Source: Mariniphaga sp. (GTDB taxonomy: Bacteria > Bacteroidota > Bacteroidia > Bacteroidales > Prolixibacteraceae). From it: a DNA stretch of 37,038 bases. Positions 1-8,757 of the stretch are shown here, piece by piece (within the stretch, counting starts at the first letter, position 1; each line of letters opens with the position of its first letter). The stretch covers positions 1 to 37,038 of the forward strand of contig JAGXGA010000012.1 in the NCBI GenBank assembly GCA_024636975.1. Direction: 5' to 3'. The position numbers and the translations under genes are program-made. The notes under the pieces were generated by a model that was not told where the DNA came from, did not search any database, and was given only the letters and a program-made list of their open reading frames with translations.

Positions 1-123
1 TTATTCAATTGGCTAATTGAAAAAACAGATATACAAAGAGCGTCTAAAGTACGGTCAACCAAAGGACTATTAATTTATGTCTTTGGTCGCTTGGCCGCTG
101 CTTTTATTCATCTAATTTTTTAA
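1..123 (+). CDS. C-terminal end of an unidentified protein (cut by window edge)
   Basis: An open frame enters from the left edge and stops at TAA 121-123, giving 40 residues that end in a hydrophobic stretch (FGRLAAAFIHLIF). The middle has a basic patch (ASKVRSTKG). I do not recognise the family with confidence. The combination of a basic patch and a hydrophobic tail faintly recalls C-termini of some DDE transposases, but this is only an impression. The frame is open to the edge and has plausible codon use, so it is likely the real end of a gene. Confidence 0.4.
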   Translation, partial: LFNWLIEKTDIQRASKVRSTKGLLIYVFGRLAAAFIHLIF

Positions 124-543
124 CTCTTAATTCGCATTAATAATATAAACCACCCTCATAGCGGCGATGAAAAGGGTGTGTTTTAAATCAGGCCGGCAGT
201 TGCGCCGCGAGAGCTATTTTGCGTTGTTACCCGGAGCGATGCTCCGGGCTGAATTAAGCTGGGCCCTTCATGAACGCTGGGCAGGCTTTCAGCCGGCAAG
301 TGGGTTCCATGGCTTTCCTGCTGCACTTAAGGAAGTCTCTCCGGTTGCTTTGGCTGTCAACCTCCACGTGGTACATAATATACAATATTGTTTAGCAATT
401 CAAAGGACTGTTTACCGTTTACTGTTTACCCGACCACATGCCTATAATTCGCAAGTTATATTTTATACGATATTGCCACGCAATTCAAAGAACTGTTTAC
501 TGTTCACTGTTCACTCTTCCCTACTGCCTGCTTAACGCCCCTT
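124..543. repeat. Non-coding stretch with a palindrome and diverged direct repeats
   Basis: I see no convincing gene here. A perfect inverted repeat CCCGGAGC-GAT-GCTCCGGG lies at 230-248. Two diverged copies of one segment lie at about 372-430 and 458-516; each contains an ATACAATATTG/ATACGATATTG-like word, then GCAATTCAAAG, then runs of CTGTTTAC or CTGTTCAC. This looks like intergenic repeat debris. The open frame across it on the plus strand (167-535) follows the repeats and has no recognisable protein content. Confidence 0.5.
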
Positions 544-2187
544 TTAATTGATTCCCAAAACCTCGGCTCCCTGTTCAAAAACAATATCCACAGGAATTCC
601 TGCTTCACCGATCCGGTCAAGGTCTTTTTGTAATTCGCTGCGAATGAACCCCTTTTCTTCAATCATTTCGCCGGCCCTTATATAATCACCGTCTCCCTGT
701 ATCTTTAAAACGAGCTCAGAAAGCCCTAACATTGCATCTTTCATTTTTTCGTAATCAACCCGGTAAGTACCTGTGTCGGCATCCCGTTCAAAAGCACCTG
801 CTTCCTGAAAATAGTAGAAACGCATCATATTTGCCTTACCATGAGCACTGGCTGCACCAAAACGGACTGATCGAAAAATGCCTGCCATAAAGGTTACAAA
901 ATTGTCCATCATCTCCTTTTCGCCCAGTTCACCCATTTCATTGAGCTGGTATACGCACCACAATCCTAGTATATCGGCCTTGCTTTCTTCAATTGACGTA
1001 TAGGCATCTTTAAGTGCCACTCTGACGGTTGTACTTTTATCAACAGTATTCCCAAGTCCCAGGCCATGGGCAACTTCATGAAACATTGTATTTTCAAAGA
1101 AAGCATCAAACTTCACATGTTTACGCTGGTCTTCGGCAATCAATAAATCGGAAATAGGTACTAGAATCTTATCGAACTTTGCCTGCATTGAATTTTTAAG
1201 CTGCAATTTACGGCTGCCTTTTTCTTCACGTACCTGCTCATCGTTGGGAAGGTTAATTGCAATGGTTTTGCTTCCTGCGTTGCAATCGCCGGCATAATAA
1301 ATTGCGTCGTATACGTTCATGTCGGATTCCGTCCCCGGGGTTTCATTTTTATATTCCTGTGAAACGGGCAATTCTTTTTGTAATCCGGGGAGCAGTGAAG
1401 CATATTTTTCCAGACGGGCACTCCATTCCTTATCTTTTATTAGAATAAAAGATTCATGGGCTGTTTTATAGCCATACAACTGGTCTTCGTAATTCTCAAT
1501 AGGCCCCACAATGAATTCGATGGTATTGTTTTTCATTTCCATCCAGGCCACATCACTTTCGTAGTATTCGTCGGTAAGCAATGCTTCAGCACGTTTCTTT
1601 AGGTAGTTTTTCAAACCCGGATCTTCAGCCAGTTCAGCTGCCTGCCGGATAAATTCAGCTGCTTTTTCAACCTGGGCAGCAAAGGCAACGTGGTATGGTA
1701 TTGAAACCAGATTTCCGCTGTCGTCGCGCCTGATTAACGTATATTGACTTGTTTTGGTAGTATCATCCCAATTTTGAAATTGAACTTTAGTCATATCCGC
1801 AGGATAGAAATTTGCACCTGCAGGCTTCTTTCCGTATTCTTCCAAAAACGGTTCATTGTCATTCAGACGTTCCCAGGGACCGTAGTTTATTTTGGCGAAT
1901 TTTAATTCAGCGTCAGTCAAATCATCAGTCAGTAATTCACTTTTATCACCGAATGCCTCCATCCAATAGATGTCGTCCATTAATTTGGCTGCTTCGAGCA
2001 ACAATGGCAGCATCTGTCTTTCCTTTTCACTGAGTACACTTAAATCAGTGTTCAGTTCAAACGGAACAAATTCTTCCACTTTTTGCTGAATGGGTGTTTC
2101 TTCTTTCATATTTTCTTCTTTATTGGCAGTTGTGGTACAGCTGAAAACTACCACTGCTGCCATTATTGATGCAAGTATTTTTTTCAT
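544..2187 (-). CDS. M49-like zinc metallopeptidase lipoprotein
   Basis: This is a predicted lipoprotein: a Lys-rich start and hydrophobic segment end in the lipobox VFSC with Cys17, so it should be exported and membrane-anchored. The catalytic centre resembles family M49 (dipeptidyl peptidase III and relatives). HEVAHG at residues 370-375 supplies two zinc ligands and the catalytic Glu, and EESKAD at 400-405 supplies the third ligand. The spacing HExxHG in place of the HELLGH of classical DPP III fits the bacterial and Nudix-associated branch of M49. At 547 residues it is shorter than eukaryotic DPP III (about 700). The likely role is peptide hydrolysis in the cell envelope; the substrate is unknown. 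It is transcribed alone, with a -7 box just upstream, and is divergent from the RgpF-like gene. Confidence 0.85.
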   Translation of the reverse strand: MKKILASIMAAVVVFSCTTTANKEENMKEETPIQQKVEEFVPFELNTDLSVLSEKERQMLPLLLEAAKLMDDIYWMEAFGDKSELLTDDLTDAELKFAKINYGPWERLNDNEPFLEEYGKKPAGANFYPADMTKVQFQNWDDTTKTSQYTLIRRDDSGNLVSIPYHVAFAAQVEKAAEFIRQAAELAEDPGLKNYLKKRAEALLTDEYYESDVAWMEMKNNTIEFIVGPIENYEDQLYGYKTAHESFILIKDKEWSARLEKYASLLPGLQKELPVSQEYKNETPGTESDMNVYDAIYYAGDCNAGSKTIAINLPNDEQVREEKGSRKLQLKNSMQAKFDKILVPISDLLIAEDQRKHVKFDAFFENTMFHEVAHGLGLGNTVDKSTTVRVALKDAYTSIEESKADILGLWCVYQLNEMGELGEKEMMDNFVTFMAGIFRSVRFGAASAHGKANMMRFYYFQEAGAFERDADTGTYRVDYEKMKDAMLGLSELVLKIQGDGDYIRAGEMIEEKGFIRSELQKDLDRIGEAGIPVDIVFEQGAEVLGIN

Positions 2188-2211
2188 TTAACAGGTTTTA
2201 AGTTTAAGATC

Positions 2212-2219
2212 CAAAGGTA
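2212..2219 (-). promoter_or_regulatory. -7 promoter box of the M49-like gene
   Basis: On the minus strand this reads TACCTTTG, a full match to the Bacteroidota -7 consensus TAnnTTTG, 24 nt before the ATG. A TTTTTGG stretch about 16 nt further upstream could serve as the -33 element. Confidence 0.5.
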
Positions 2220-2292
2220 CAAAATGAACGAAAACCAAAAAGAATTAAAATCATGTTTGTTTAGGTTAGTTTTCTGGTTAATGAATTCTCTT

Positions 2293-2300
2293 TACTTTTG
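2293..2300 (+). promoter_or_regulatory. -7 promoter box of the RgpF-like gene
   Basis: TACTTTTG matches TAnnTTTG and lies 23 nt before the ATG at 2324. The -33 element is weak. It is back to back with the divergent promoter of the M49-like gene. Confidence 0.45.
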
Positions 2301-2323
2301 AATCGTTTTTACAATGATTCATT

Positions 2324-3136
2324 ATGGAGAAAAAACGACTTTGTTTCTTTTTACATTACTATCCGGAAGGATATTTTCCACTTTACGTTCAATACTATTT
2401 GAATGAACTTTACCAGCATTTCGATGAGGTAAGAATGATAACAAACAACAGAATAATAGATAAACAACCTGCTGTTCTGAATCAAAACGTACAGATTCAG
2501 TTTGTTGAAAATGAGGGTTACGATTTTGGCAAGTTTCATAAAGGTTTTCTTGATATAAATCCTGAAGAATACAGCCAGATTGCTTGCGTTAACGATTCAA
2601 ATCTGTTGTTGAACCGACTGGATTTTTTGTTTGAGTGGGATAAAATTAAGGATGTCGATTTCTGGGGATTGGTCGATTCACACGAAGCCCCATGGTTTTC
2701 AAAGCATACAAATAATTATCATATCCAAAGCCACTTCATTGTGTTTAATGCCCGTGCGATTGCTTTGCTTTCCGAATTTTTTGAACAGGTGCAACCTGAA
2801 AAAATATTTCAGGAGAAAGATCCCAAAGAATTGCGCAGGAAAGTGATAAATGATTGGGAATTGGGAGTGAGTCAATTTTTAATGGATAAAAAGATGACCA
2901 GTGCTTCCTTTATCAATAGCCGGCAATTGCTGCAAAAGCATAAAAGCAAAGGCAAGAATGTTACCCACGTGCTTTATGAAGAATTACTGGCAGAAGGATA
3001 CCCTTTGCTGAAAAAGAAGGTAGTGCTTGACAAAAGCTGGAAACTATTCAATAAAAGACCGAAAGCACAAAAGCTGATTGAAAAATACGGCTGCAGCGAA
3101 TGGGATCTGGAAGAAGCATTAAATGAAATTTTGTAG
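2324..3136 (+). CDS. RgpF-like rhamnan/glycan synthesis protein
   Basis: The 270-residue protein matches the RgpF family (rhamnan synthesis protein F), whose members act in rhamnose-containing surface polysaccharide assembly. Visible family features are NEGYDFGK at 63-70, VNDSN at 89-93, FWGLVDSHE at 113-121 and HIQSHFIVFN at 133-142. There is no signal peptide or clear membrane segment, so it probably acts on the cytoplasmic face with nucleotide-sugar or lipid-linked substrates. It is shorter than two-domain RgpF proteins, so it looks like a stand-alone version. It runs tail to tail with the methyltransferase gene, with only 3 bp between the stop codons, and no polysaccharide cluster surrounds it. 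Confidence 0.75.
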   Translation: MEKKRLCFFLHYYPEGYFPLYVQYYLNELYQHFDEVRMITNNRIIDKQPAVLNQNVQIQFVENEGYDFGKFHKGFLDINPEEYSQIACVNDSNLLLNRLDFLFEWDKIKDVDFWGLVDSHEAPWFSKHTNNYHIQSHFIVFNARAIALLSEFFEQVQPEKIFQEKDPKELRRKVINDWELGVSQFLMDKKMTSASFINSRQLLQKHKSKGKNVTHVLYEELLAEGYPLLKKKVVLDKSWKLFNKRPKAQKLIEKYGCSEWDLEEALNEIL

Positions 3137-3139
3137 AAG

Positions 3140-4114
3140 TTACTTTTTCTTCAAATAAAAAATGGCCTGGTCTCCCTTTTGCTGTCGGTTTAACTTACGG
3201 GCCTTTGAAGCATTAATGAGCTTTTGCACGACATTTGCCAATCGGCCCAAGCCTGAATTATAAGTGCGCTCCTTCAACGTTTTTCCTTTTTTATACCGCT
3301 CACTTATTGTAAACTGATGGTGCGTTGAATCAAAAACAATATTTACCAGCTCGAAATTTGTTTTCTCTACCAAATACCTGATGCTTTCAACCGAATGAAG
3401 AAAAATATGACGGGGTGCATCCAGCTGAAACCAGTTTACGCCATAATGTCTCCAGGCATAAGATGATGCAGTGGGAATCCGGATAATGCAATAGCCTCCC
3501 TGTATTAAAAGTTTGTTTGCTTTCTGAAGTGTTTCAAGCGGATTCTCCAAATGCTCAAATGAATGATTAAAAGTAATCACATCCCATTCATCTTCCATCT
3601 CAACCAGATCCTTTTTGTATATCAGTGGACCACCGAAATTAGTTCCCTCTTCTTCCACATAAGGATCGCATCCGGCAACATTTTTAAAGCCTGCTCTATA
3701 CAACGGCATTAAAAACTTCTGGCCATTGCCACATCCCACGTCAAGAATTCGGACATTTGTATCCTCAATGGTTCCTTTTAAAAAATTTACCTTTTTTACC
3801 GGCAGCAAAATATTCAATAAGCGACCGGGCATTCCCGTATGAGGCAATACACTCAATTTAATCCGGTACTTTAATAAAAAATTGGAATACCTTTTAATAC
3901 CGCTTGTTTTATTTTTTCTGAAGCTGTAGTAATCTGACGGATAATACTCCGGGATATTATCCGGATTTTTAGCAATCTGAAGGCAATTGCAGTTTGAGCA
4001 TTCAAAATACAGAAACTCATCCCGAAGGCCCAGCATCATTTCCTTAGCAACATATTTCTTGTTGTTGTTGCTGTTTAAACATATACGGCAGACTAATTTA
4101 TGATTCGGATTCAT
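3140..4114 (-). CDS. Class I SAM-dependent methyltransferase with N-terminal Cys pairs
   Basis: The 324-residue protein has a zinc-ribbon-like start (C9, C12, C39, C42) followed by a Rossmann methyltransferase domain. Motif I is ILDVGCGNG at about 123-131, with FNHSFEHLENP near 182-192 and an RIPTASS segment after the next strand. Such Methyltransf_23-type enzymes often methylate sugars or small metabolites, and the PRHIFLHS segment is common among those near surface-glycan genes. The substrate cannot be told. It starts 33 bp after the sirtuin gene on the same strand, so the two are probably co-transcribed. Confidence 0.75.
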   Translation of the reverse strand: MNPNHKLVCRICLNSNNNKKYVAKEMMLGLRDEFLYFECSNCNCLQIAKNPDNIPEYYPSDYYSFRKNKTSGIKRYSNFLLKYRIKLSVLPHTGMPGRLLNILLPVKKVNFLKGTIEDTNVRILDVGCGNGQKFLMPLYRAGFKNVAGCDPYVEEEGTNFGGPLIYKKDLVEMEDEWDVITFNHSFEHLENPLETLQKANKLLIQGGYCIIRIPTASSYAWRHYGVNWFQLDAPRHIFLHSVESIRYLVEKTNFELVNIVFDSTHHQFTISERYKKGKTLKERTYNSGLGRLANVVQKLINASKARKLNRQQKGDQAIFYLKKK

Positions 4115-4147
4115 TGGATTGCTGAAGCTATTCTGGATAGATTGACT

Positions 4148-4903
4148 CTATACCGATTCTTTTTGTGAAAATAAATACTGTTCAAGCTGAGCTAAAACTT
4201 TACTGGCGGTTCCCTGCAAATGAATATCGGTAACCGAATCCGTGAACAGCGATTCCCTGGGATTGATTTCGATTATGGTAGCTCCGTTTTGTTTTGCGGC
4301 ACGCGGAACATGTGAGGCAGGTGTTACTTCTCCGGTTGAACCCACAATAATGCATACCTGGCACTTTTCGGCATCGGCAAATGAATTTTCGAAAGCTGAA
4401 GGAGAGATACCCTCACCGAAAAATATAAAATCTGGCTTCAGGATTTCCTGGTCTGCTACACACCGGGGAGGTATTTTCTTTAAGTCCATTTTATTAGCAT
4501 CATATACTTCCCCGCACTTACGGCAAACTAAACGTTTGGAATTACCGTGAAATTCATGCACTATCCGGCTGCCTGCTTCCTGGTGCAGGTTATCGATGTT
4601 TTGTGTTACCAGCGAATGGAGCAAGCCTTCGTGTTCCATCCGTGCCAGCACCTGGTGTGCTTTATTGGGTTTGGCATCGGCAAAAAAGTCATAAAATATT
4701 TCCCTTATGTATACCCAGCATTCCTCGGGGTTATTCATGTAATATCCCAGATCGAGTACTTCAGGGTTGTATTTATTCCACAATCCATCCTCACCACGAA
4801 AAGGCGGAATACCACTTTCAACCGATATGCCTGCACCCGTAAAGGCCAGCGTAAATTTTGATTCTTTTATAATCTCTGCGGTTTCCTTTATTAATAAATC
4901 CAT
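4148..4903 (-). CDS. Sir2-family NAD-dependent protein deacylase
   Basis: This is a sirtuin of 251 residues, a normal bacterial length. It removes acyl groups from protein lysines using NAD. Visible motifs are GAGIS at 23-27, PPFRG at 33-37, TQNIDNLH at 100-107, the catalytic HG at 119-120, and the NAD-binding segment beginning GSTGEVTPAS at about 188. Zinc ligands C127, C130 and C148 are present, but the fourth position (expected Cys151 of a CxxC pair) is Asp. I placed the start at the internal ATG 4901-4903, because a longer frame to 4972 adds 23 non-homologous residues and would overlap the mnmE promoter. It is divergent from mnmE and upstream of the methyltransferase gene. Confidence 0.9.
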   Translation of the reverse strand: MDLLIKETAEIIKESKFTLAFTGAGISVESGIPPFRGEDGLWNKYNPEVLDLGYYMNNPEECWVYIREIFYDFFADAKPNKAHQVLARMEHEGLLHSLVTQNIDNLHQEAGSRIVHEFHGNSKRLVCRKCGEVYDANKMDLKKIPPRCVADQEILKPDFIFFGEGISPSAFENSFADAEKCQVCIIVGSTGEVTPASHVPRAAKQNGATIIEINPRESLFTDSVTDIHLQGTASKVLAQLEQYLFSQKESV

Positions 4904-4959
4904 ATAATCGTAACAAATTGCTTTTGTATTCTGCTTAAAACTAATCAAAATAAATGGTA

Positions 4960-4967
4960 TATCTTTG
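4960..4967 (+). promoter_or_regulatory. -7 promoter box of mnmE
   Basis: TATCTTTG matches TAnnTTTG and ends 17 nt before the mnmE ATG, so the leader would be very short. The -33 region is not obvious. Confidence 0.5.
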
Positions 4968-4984
4968 CACAAAATTAAGCGAAT

Positions 4985-6382
4985 ATGCTTGACCAGTCAA
5001 CTATTTGTGCCATTTCAACCTCTCCCGGAACCGGTGCCCTTGCGGTAGTCAGGTTATCGGGAAGCGATGCCATTGCCATTGCCGGCAGCATATTTCAAAG
5101 TCCAAAAGAAGGGAAAAAACTTGAAGGGCAGGCAGCCAATACCATGCATTTTGGGAAAATTGTTTCAAACGGGCAGGTAATCGACGAAGTGGTGGTTGGA
5201 TTATTTCGCGCACCCCATTCTTTTACAGGTGAAGACATCGTGGAGATTTCATGTCACGGTTCAGTTTTCATTCAGCAAAAGTTACTGGAAATTCTTGTTG
5301 GACAGGGAGCCCGGCTGGCCCGACCAGGAGAATTTACCCAACGGGCATTCCTGAACGGTAAGATGGACCTTTCGCAGGCAGAAGCGGTAGCCGATGTTAT
5401 AGCTTCATCGAATGCTGCCGCCCATAAGCTTGCGTTAAACCAGATGCGGGGAGGGTTTTCTTCTGAAATAGGAGAACTGCGTGCCCGGTTGCTCCATTTT
5501 ACTGCAATGGTTGAACTGGAGCTTGATTTTGCTGAAGAGGATGTAGAGTTTGCCGACCGTACCGAACTGCGAAAACTGGCCGATAAGGTAGAAAAGCTTC
5601 TCAGCAAGTTAAAGGATTCATTTCAGCTGGGCAATGCCATCAAAAACGGTATTCCGGTAGCAATCGTGGGTGAAACCAATGTGGGAAAATCAACATTGCT
5701 GAATGCACTGCTGAATGAAGATAAGGCCATTGTTTCAGAAATACACGGTACTACCCGTGATGTTATTGAAGATGTGGTTAACATTCACGGCACGGCTTTT
5801 CGCTTTTTCGATACGGCAGGCCTGCGCGAAACCATTGATCACATTGAATCACTTGGCATTGAGCGTACCTGGCATAAGCTCAGTGAAGCCACAGTGGTGC
5901 TGCTGGTGGTAGATACCCAAAACCCCTACCCTGTCGTAAAAAGCCGTATTGATATGATACGCAAACGAATGACCGAAGGCCAGCAGCTGATAATTGTGGC
6001 CAATAAAATAGATGCCGGCAACCCTGAAACCATCGGCTCACTGGAACAACTTGTACTGGAGAACAATGAAAAACGTGTTTTCATGGCAGCACGGGAAAAG
6101 CGAAACCTGAATGAGCTGATTGATTTGATGATTAGTGCCGTTAATACAGACAAGATTAGCCAGGAGGATGTTATCGTGACTAATGCCCGTCATTACGAAA
6201 ACTTAAAAAACGCACATGAAGCAATAGTGCGTGTGTTGCAAGGCCTCGATACCGGTCTCACCGGTGATTTCCTTTCCCAGGATATCCGCGAATGCCTGCA
6301 TTACCTCGGAAATATAACAGGAGAAGTATCAACGCATGAGGTGTTGGGGCATATATTTAAGAATTTTTGCATCGGAAAGTAA
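4985..6382 (+). CDS. mnmE: tRNA modification GTPase MnmE
   Basis: MnmE works with MnmG to install the carboxymethylaminomethyl group on wobble uridine-34 of several tRNAs. The 465-residue protein is full length. It has an N-terminal tetrahydrofolate-binding domain (about 1-120), a helical domain, and an inserted G domain with GETNVGKS at 229-236, GTTRD at 255-259, DTAGLRE at 276-282 and NKID at 340-343. It ends in the family signature FCIGK, whose Cys462 is the conserved catalytic-site cysteine. The start fits the family (MLDQSTICAISTSPG). It is a single-gene unit, divergent from the sirtuin and tail to tail with the next gene 53 bp away. Confidence 0.97.
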   Translation: MLDQSTICAISTSPGTGALAVVRLSGSDAIAIAGSIFQSPKEGKKLEGQAANTMHFGKIVSNGQVIDEVVVGLFRAPHSFTGEDIVEISCHGSVFIQQKLLEILVGQGARLARPGEFTQRAFLNGKMDLSQAEAVADVIASSNAAAHKLALNQMRGGFSSEIGELRARLLHFTAMVELELDFAEEDVEFADRTELRKLADKVEKLLSKLKDSFQLGNAIKNGIPVAIVGETNVGKSTLLNALLNEDKAIVSEIHGTTRDVIEDVVNIHGTAFRFFDTAGLRETIDHIESLGIERTWHKLSEATVVLLVVDTQNPYPVVKSRIDMIRKRMTEGQQLIIVANKIDAGNPETIGSLEQLVLENNEKRVFMAAREKRNLNELIDLMISAVNTDKISQEDVIVTNARHYENLKNAHEAIVRVLQGLDTGLTGDFLSQDIRECLHYLGNITGEVSTHEVLGHIFKNFCIGK

Positions 6383-6435
6383 CGTACTTATCACATCTTC
6401 TCTAAACAGCGTGCTCCAGGTTCAGACATTATCGC

Positions 6436-7332
6436 TCAGTTACCCGGCCATACCCATACCTTGTTGTTAATTCTGAAATATCCTATTCCATCATTACCAA
6501 GCTGAATTCGGTTATTATCTGCTATGGTACCATTTCCATCCAATTTAAAAATCATTAGACTAGAAAGTTCAATTTGTTTTTTCTCATTTGGCTCCAATAT
6601 TTCATTATTACTACCATATGTTAAATCAATATCAACATTACCTGTATTTTCTATTTCCAGACTATCTGAATTTACGTTATAAAGTCTCATAAAACCTAAT
6701 CCTCCAAGTGTGGTAGAAGACCCTTCATAGTTTCTCGTTAAGTCAATTTCAGAATTGTTGGCATATAATTTTATATCCATCACTTTTGCATTTATCGTAA
6801 ATTCAAACTCTGAATTTATGTCTATTGTATCATTTCCATCTAAAGTTTTACCAGTAATTGTCAATAGTGAAGTATTTATGCCCTTTGACAACAAGTCGGT
6901 AAAACCGAATCCATTTATATGAGTTCCATGTATTATTCCTAAAGAAATAAGCGGAATAAATCCACTACCGGATGTATTGTCAAACCGGGCATTGCCTTCC
7001 AATAATGAAATTGCACCAGGTGAAATTGTAAAGGCCGGATTATCAGTATTTAAAACGATGTTAAAAATAGGTTGATCGCCTCCGTTAACTAAAATGAACG
7101 AATGAGTCATACTTGCTTTTATATCTCCCAAATCAAACTCAGTCTGTGCCGATTTTAACTGTGATTCGCTGTATGCACTTTTTACTGATGTTTGAAGTCC
7201 AGTTAAAACAAAAAAACCGGGTTCCTTCTTTTCAATGATATCATCTTTCTTTTTTTCGATAATATCATCTTCCTTGTTGCAGGAAATGAAAAATACCTGC
7301 ATTACAATTACTATTATAGCTAAATGTTTCAT
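6436..7332 (-). CDS. Hypothetical lipoprotein with a duplicated acidic/basic linker
   Basis: I do not recognise this 298-residue protein. It has a lipoprotein signal: hydrophobic residues 4-16, then the lipobox FISC with Cys18. The mature N-terminus carries a tandem octapeptide (DDIIEKKK then DDIIEKKE), which looks like a flexible tether. The rest is rich in beta-forming Asn, Ile, Gly and Thr residues without clear catalytic motifs, and could be one or more immunoglobulin-like or beta-sandwich domains on the cell surface. The final segment (GIGYFRINNKVWVWPGN) is aromatic. It is transcribed alone, and the accessory patch begins beyond its 5' end. Confidence 0.7.
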   Translation of the reverse strand: MKHLAIIVIVMQVFFISCNKEDDIIEKKKDDIIEKKEPGFFVLTGLQTSVKSAYSESQLKSAQTEFDLGDIKASMTHSFILVNGGDQPIFNIVLNTDNPAFTISPGAISLLEGNARFDNTSGSGFIPLISLGIIHGTHINGFGFTDLLSKGINTSLLTITGKTLDGNDTIDINSEFEFTINAKVMDIKLYANNSEIDLTRNYEGSSTTLGGLGFMRLYNVNSDSLEIENTGNVDIDLTYGSNNEILEPNEKKQIELSSLMIFKLDGNGTIADNNRIQLGNDGIGYFRINNKVWVWPGN

Positions 7333-7432
7333 GATTAATTGATTTTACTGGATTTCTATTTTTTTATTCTTATTAAGTTACATAATTTATCAGTATCTGC
7401 CAAACCGGTCATAAAAATCAACAAACCATTTG

Positions 7433-7698
7433 CTCAACTCACTGGTGGCAGACACAATTGATGCCGGTTCAATTGATACCAATAATGCCGACAGGGATGC
7501 TCATTTATTAAGTGCGGATTTTTTTGATGTTGAAAACCACAGGGAAATACATTTAAAGGAACAGAACTAATTAAGCAGGACGATTGCAATAACCGGCTAA
7601 AAGGTATTCCTGGAATGAAGGGTATAAACAAAGAAGTGGTTTTGGATGTTGAATTTGGAAGCTATCTCACAGAAACACCGAGCCGCATGTGGCGGTAG
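7433..7698 (+). pseudogene. Remnant of a YceI-family protein gene (frameshifted, both ends missing)
   Basis: Translation from 7433 gives a YceI-like core, including TIDAGSIDTNNADRDAHL and LSADFFDVENH, up to TAA 7568-7570. In the -1 frame from 7555 the family continues with KGTELIKQDD and then GMKGINKEVVLDVEFG, up to TAG 7696-7698. YceI proteins are lipocalin-like periplasmic isoprenoid-binding proteins of about 180-190 residues. Here only about the middle 85 residues are left, split by a frameshift near 7550-7555 and lacking a start and a C-terminus. A further open frame at 7689-7826 (VAVESVEMSAGILG onward) ends just before the next gene and is not recognised. Confidence 0.75.
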
Positions 7699-7844
7699 AA
7701 AGTGTAGAAATGAGTGCAGGCATCCTGGGAAAATACATACGCAGGTATCTTTTCAGGTATGAAGATCGTTCTAATAGCATTTCACAGAATGAAACAGATA
7801 AAGCGAAGTTAATTTTCAAGTTATAATTTTAAAAGTTAAATATC

Positions 7845-8753
7845 ATGGACAATCAATGGCCGGTACTTTCATATGAAAAAGGAAAAGACACCTATGATAC
7901 GGTGCATATGTGGACACAAATTGCGGGTAAAATAAAGTTAGCTGTGTTACCCTGGCGAAATCATTCATGGCACATAACCCTGCACATTACGCCCACTGGC
8001 CTTTCAACGCTTGATATGCCTTATAATAACAAGCATTTTCAAATTGATTTTGATTTTTTATCCCATAAATTAAAAATTATTACCAGCGATGGAGAGTACA
8101 GAGATTTTAACCTAACTGATATCTCTGTTTCTGAATTTTACCATAAAATATTCAGGACTTTAAGTGATTTAAAAATAGATTTAAAAATTAATCCTGTACC
8201 TAATGAAATTCAGGACCCAATTCCTTTTGATGAGGATACAATGCATGCTACCTATCAAAAAGAGCATGTGGAAGATCTCCATCAGGCACTTTTAAGAATG
8301 AAGAATGTTTTTACCCAATTTCAATGTGATTTCAATGGTAAGTGCAGCCCGGTGCATTTCTTCTGGGGAAGCTTTGACCTTGCAGTATCACGTTATTCAG
8401 GTCGAAGAGCACCAAAACATCCGGGGGGCATTCCCAATATGCCCGATTGGGTGGCACAGGAAGCATATTCCCATGAAGTGGCAAGCTGCGGTTTTTGGCC
8501 TGGAAATGAAGCAATTCCTGAAGCGGCATTTTATGCATACCTATACCCGGAACCTGTTGGTTATAAAAATGTAACTATTCAACCCAAAGAGGCTTTTTAT
8601 CATGAAACACTGAGAGAATTTATCCTGCCCTATAAGGTTGTACAGCAAGCAGATAATCCTGAAGAAACATTGTCGGCATTTTTAAACAGTACCTACCGTG
8701 CAGGTGCAGAAACAGCACAGTGGGACAGGACAGCATTGGAGAATTTAGAATAA
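7845..8753 (+). CDS. DUF5996 family protein
   Basis: The 302-residue soluble protein matches the DUF5996 family of unknown function. Recognisable parts are the start WPVLSYEKGKDTYDTVHMWTQI, the HITLHITPTGLST segment, and the C-terminal half with VHFFWGSFDLAVSRYSGR and AYSHEVASCGFWPG. There is no signal peptide, so it is cytoplasmic. The start ATG 7845 is the first in frame and fits the family. It begins a tight set: the cupin gene follows after 4 bp and the FMN reductase 17 bp later, so the three are likely one operon. The function is not known. Confidence 0.8.
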   Translation: MDNQWPVLSYEKGKDTYDTVHMWTQIAGKIKLAVLPWRNHSWHITLHITPTGLSTLDMPYNNKHFQIDFDFLSHKLKIITSDGEYRDFNLTDISVSEFYHKIFRTLSDLKIDLKINPVPNEIQDPIPFDEDTMHATYQKEHVEDLHQALLRMKNVFTQFQCDFNGKCSPVHFFWGSFDLAVSRYSGRRAPKHPGGIPNMPDWVAQEAYSHEVASCGFWPGNEAIPEAAFYAYLYPEPVGYKNVTIQPKEAFYHETLREFILPYKVVQQADNPEETLSAFLNSTYRAGAETAQWDRTALENLE

Positions 8754-8757
8754 GATT

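Noticed and set aside
167-535. 122-residue open frame
   Set aside because: It runs through a palindrome and two diverged repeats, has odd composition and no recognisable domain; it looks like an accident of repeat DNA.
4904-4972. N-terminal extension of the sirtuin gene
   Set aside because: The added 23 residues do not resemble sirtuins and the extension would cover the mnmE -7 box; the ATG at 4903 gives normal length.
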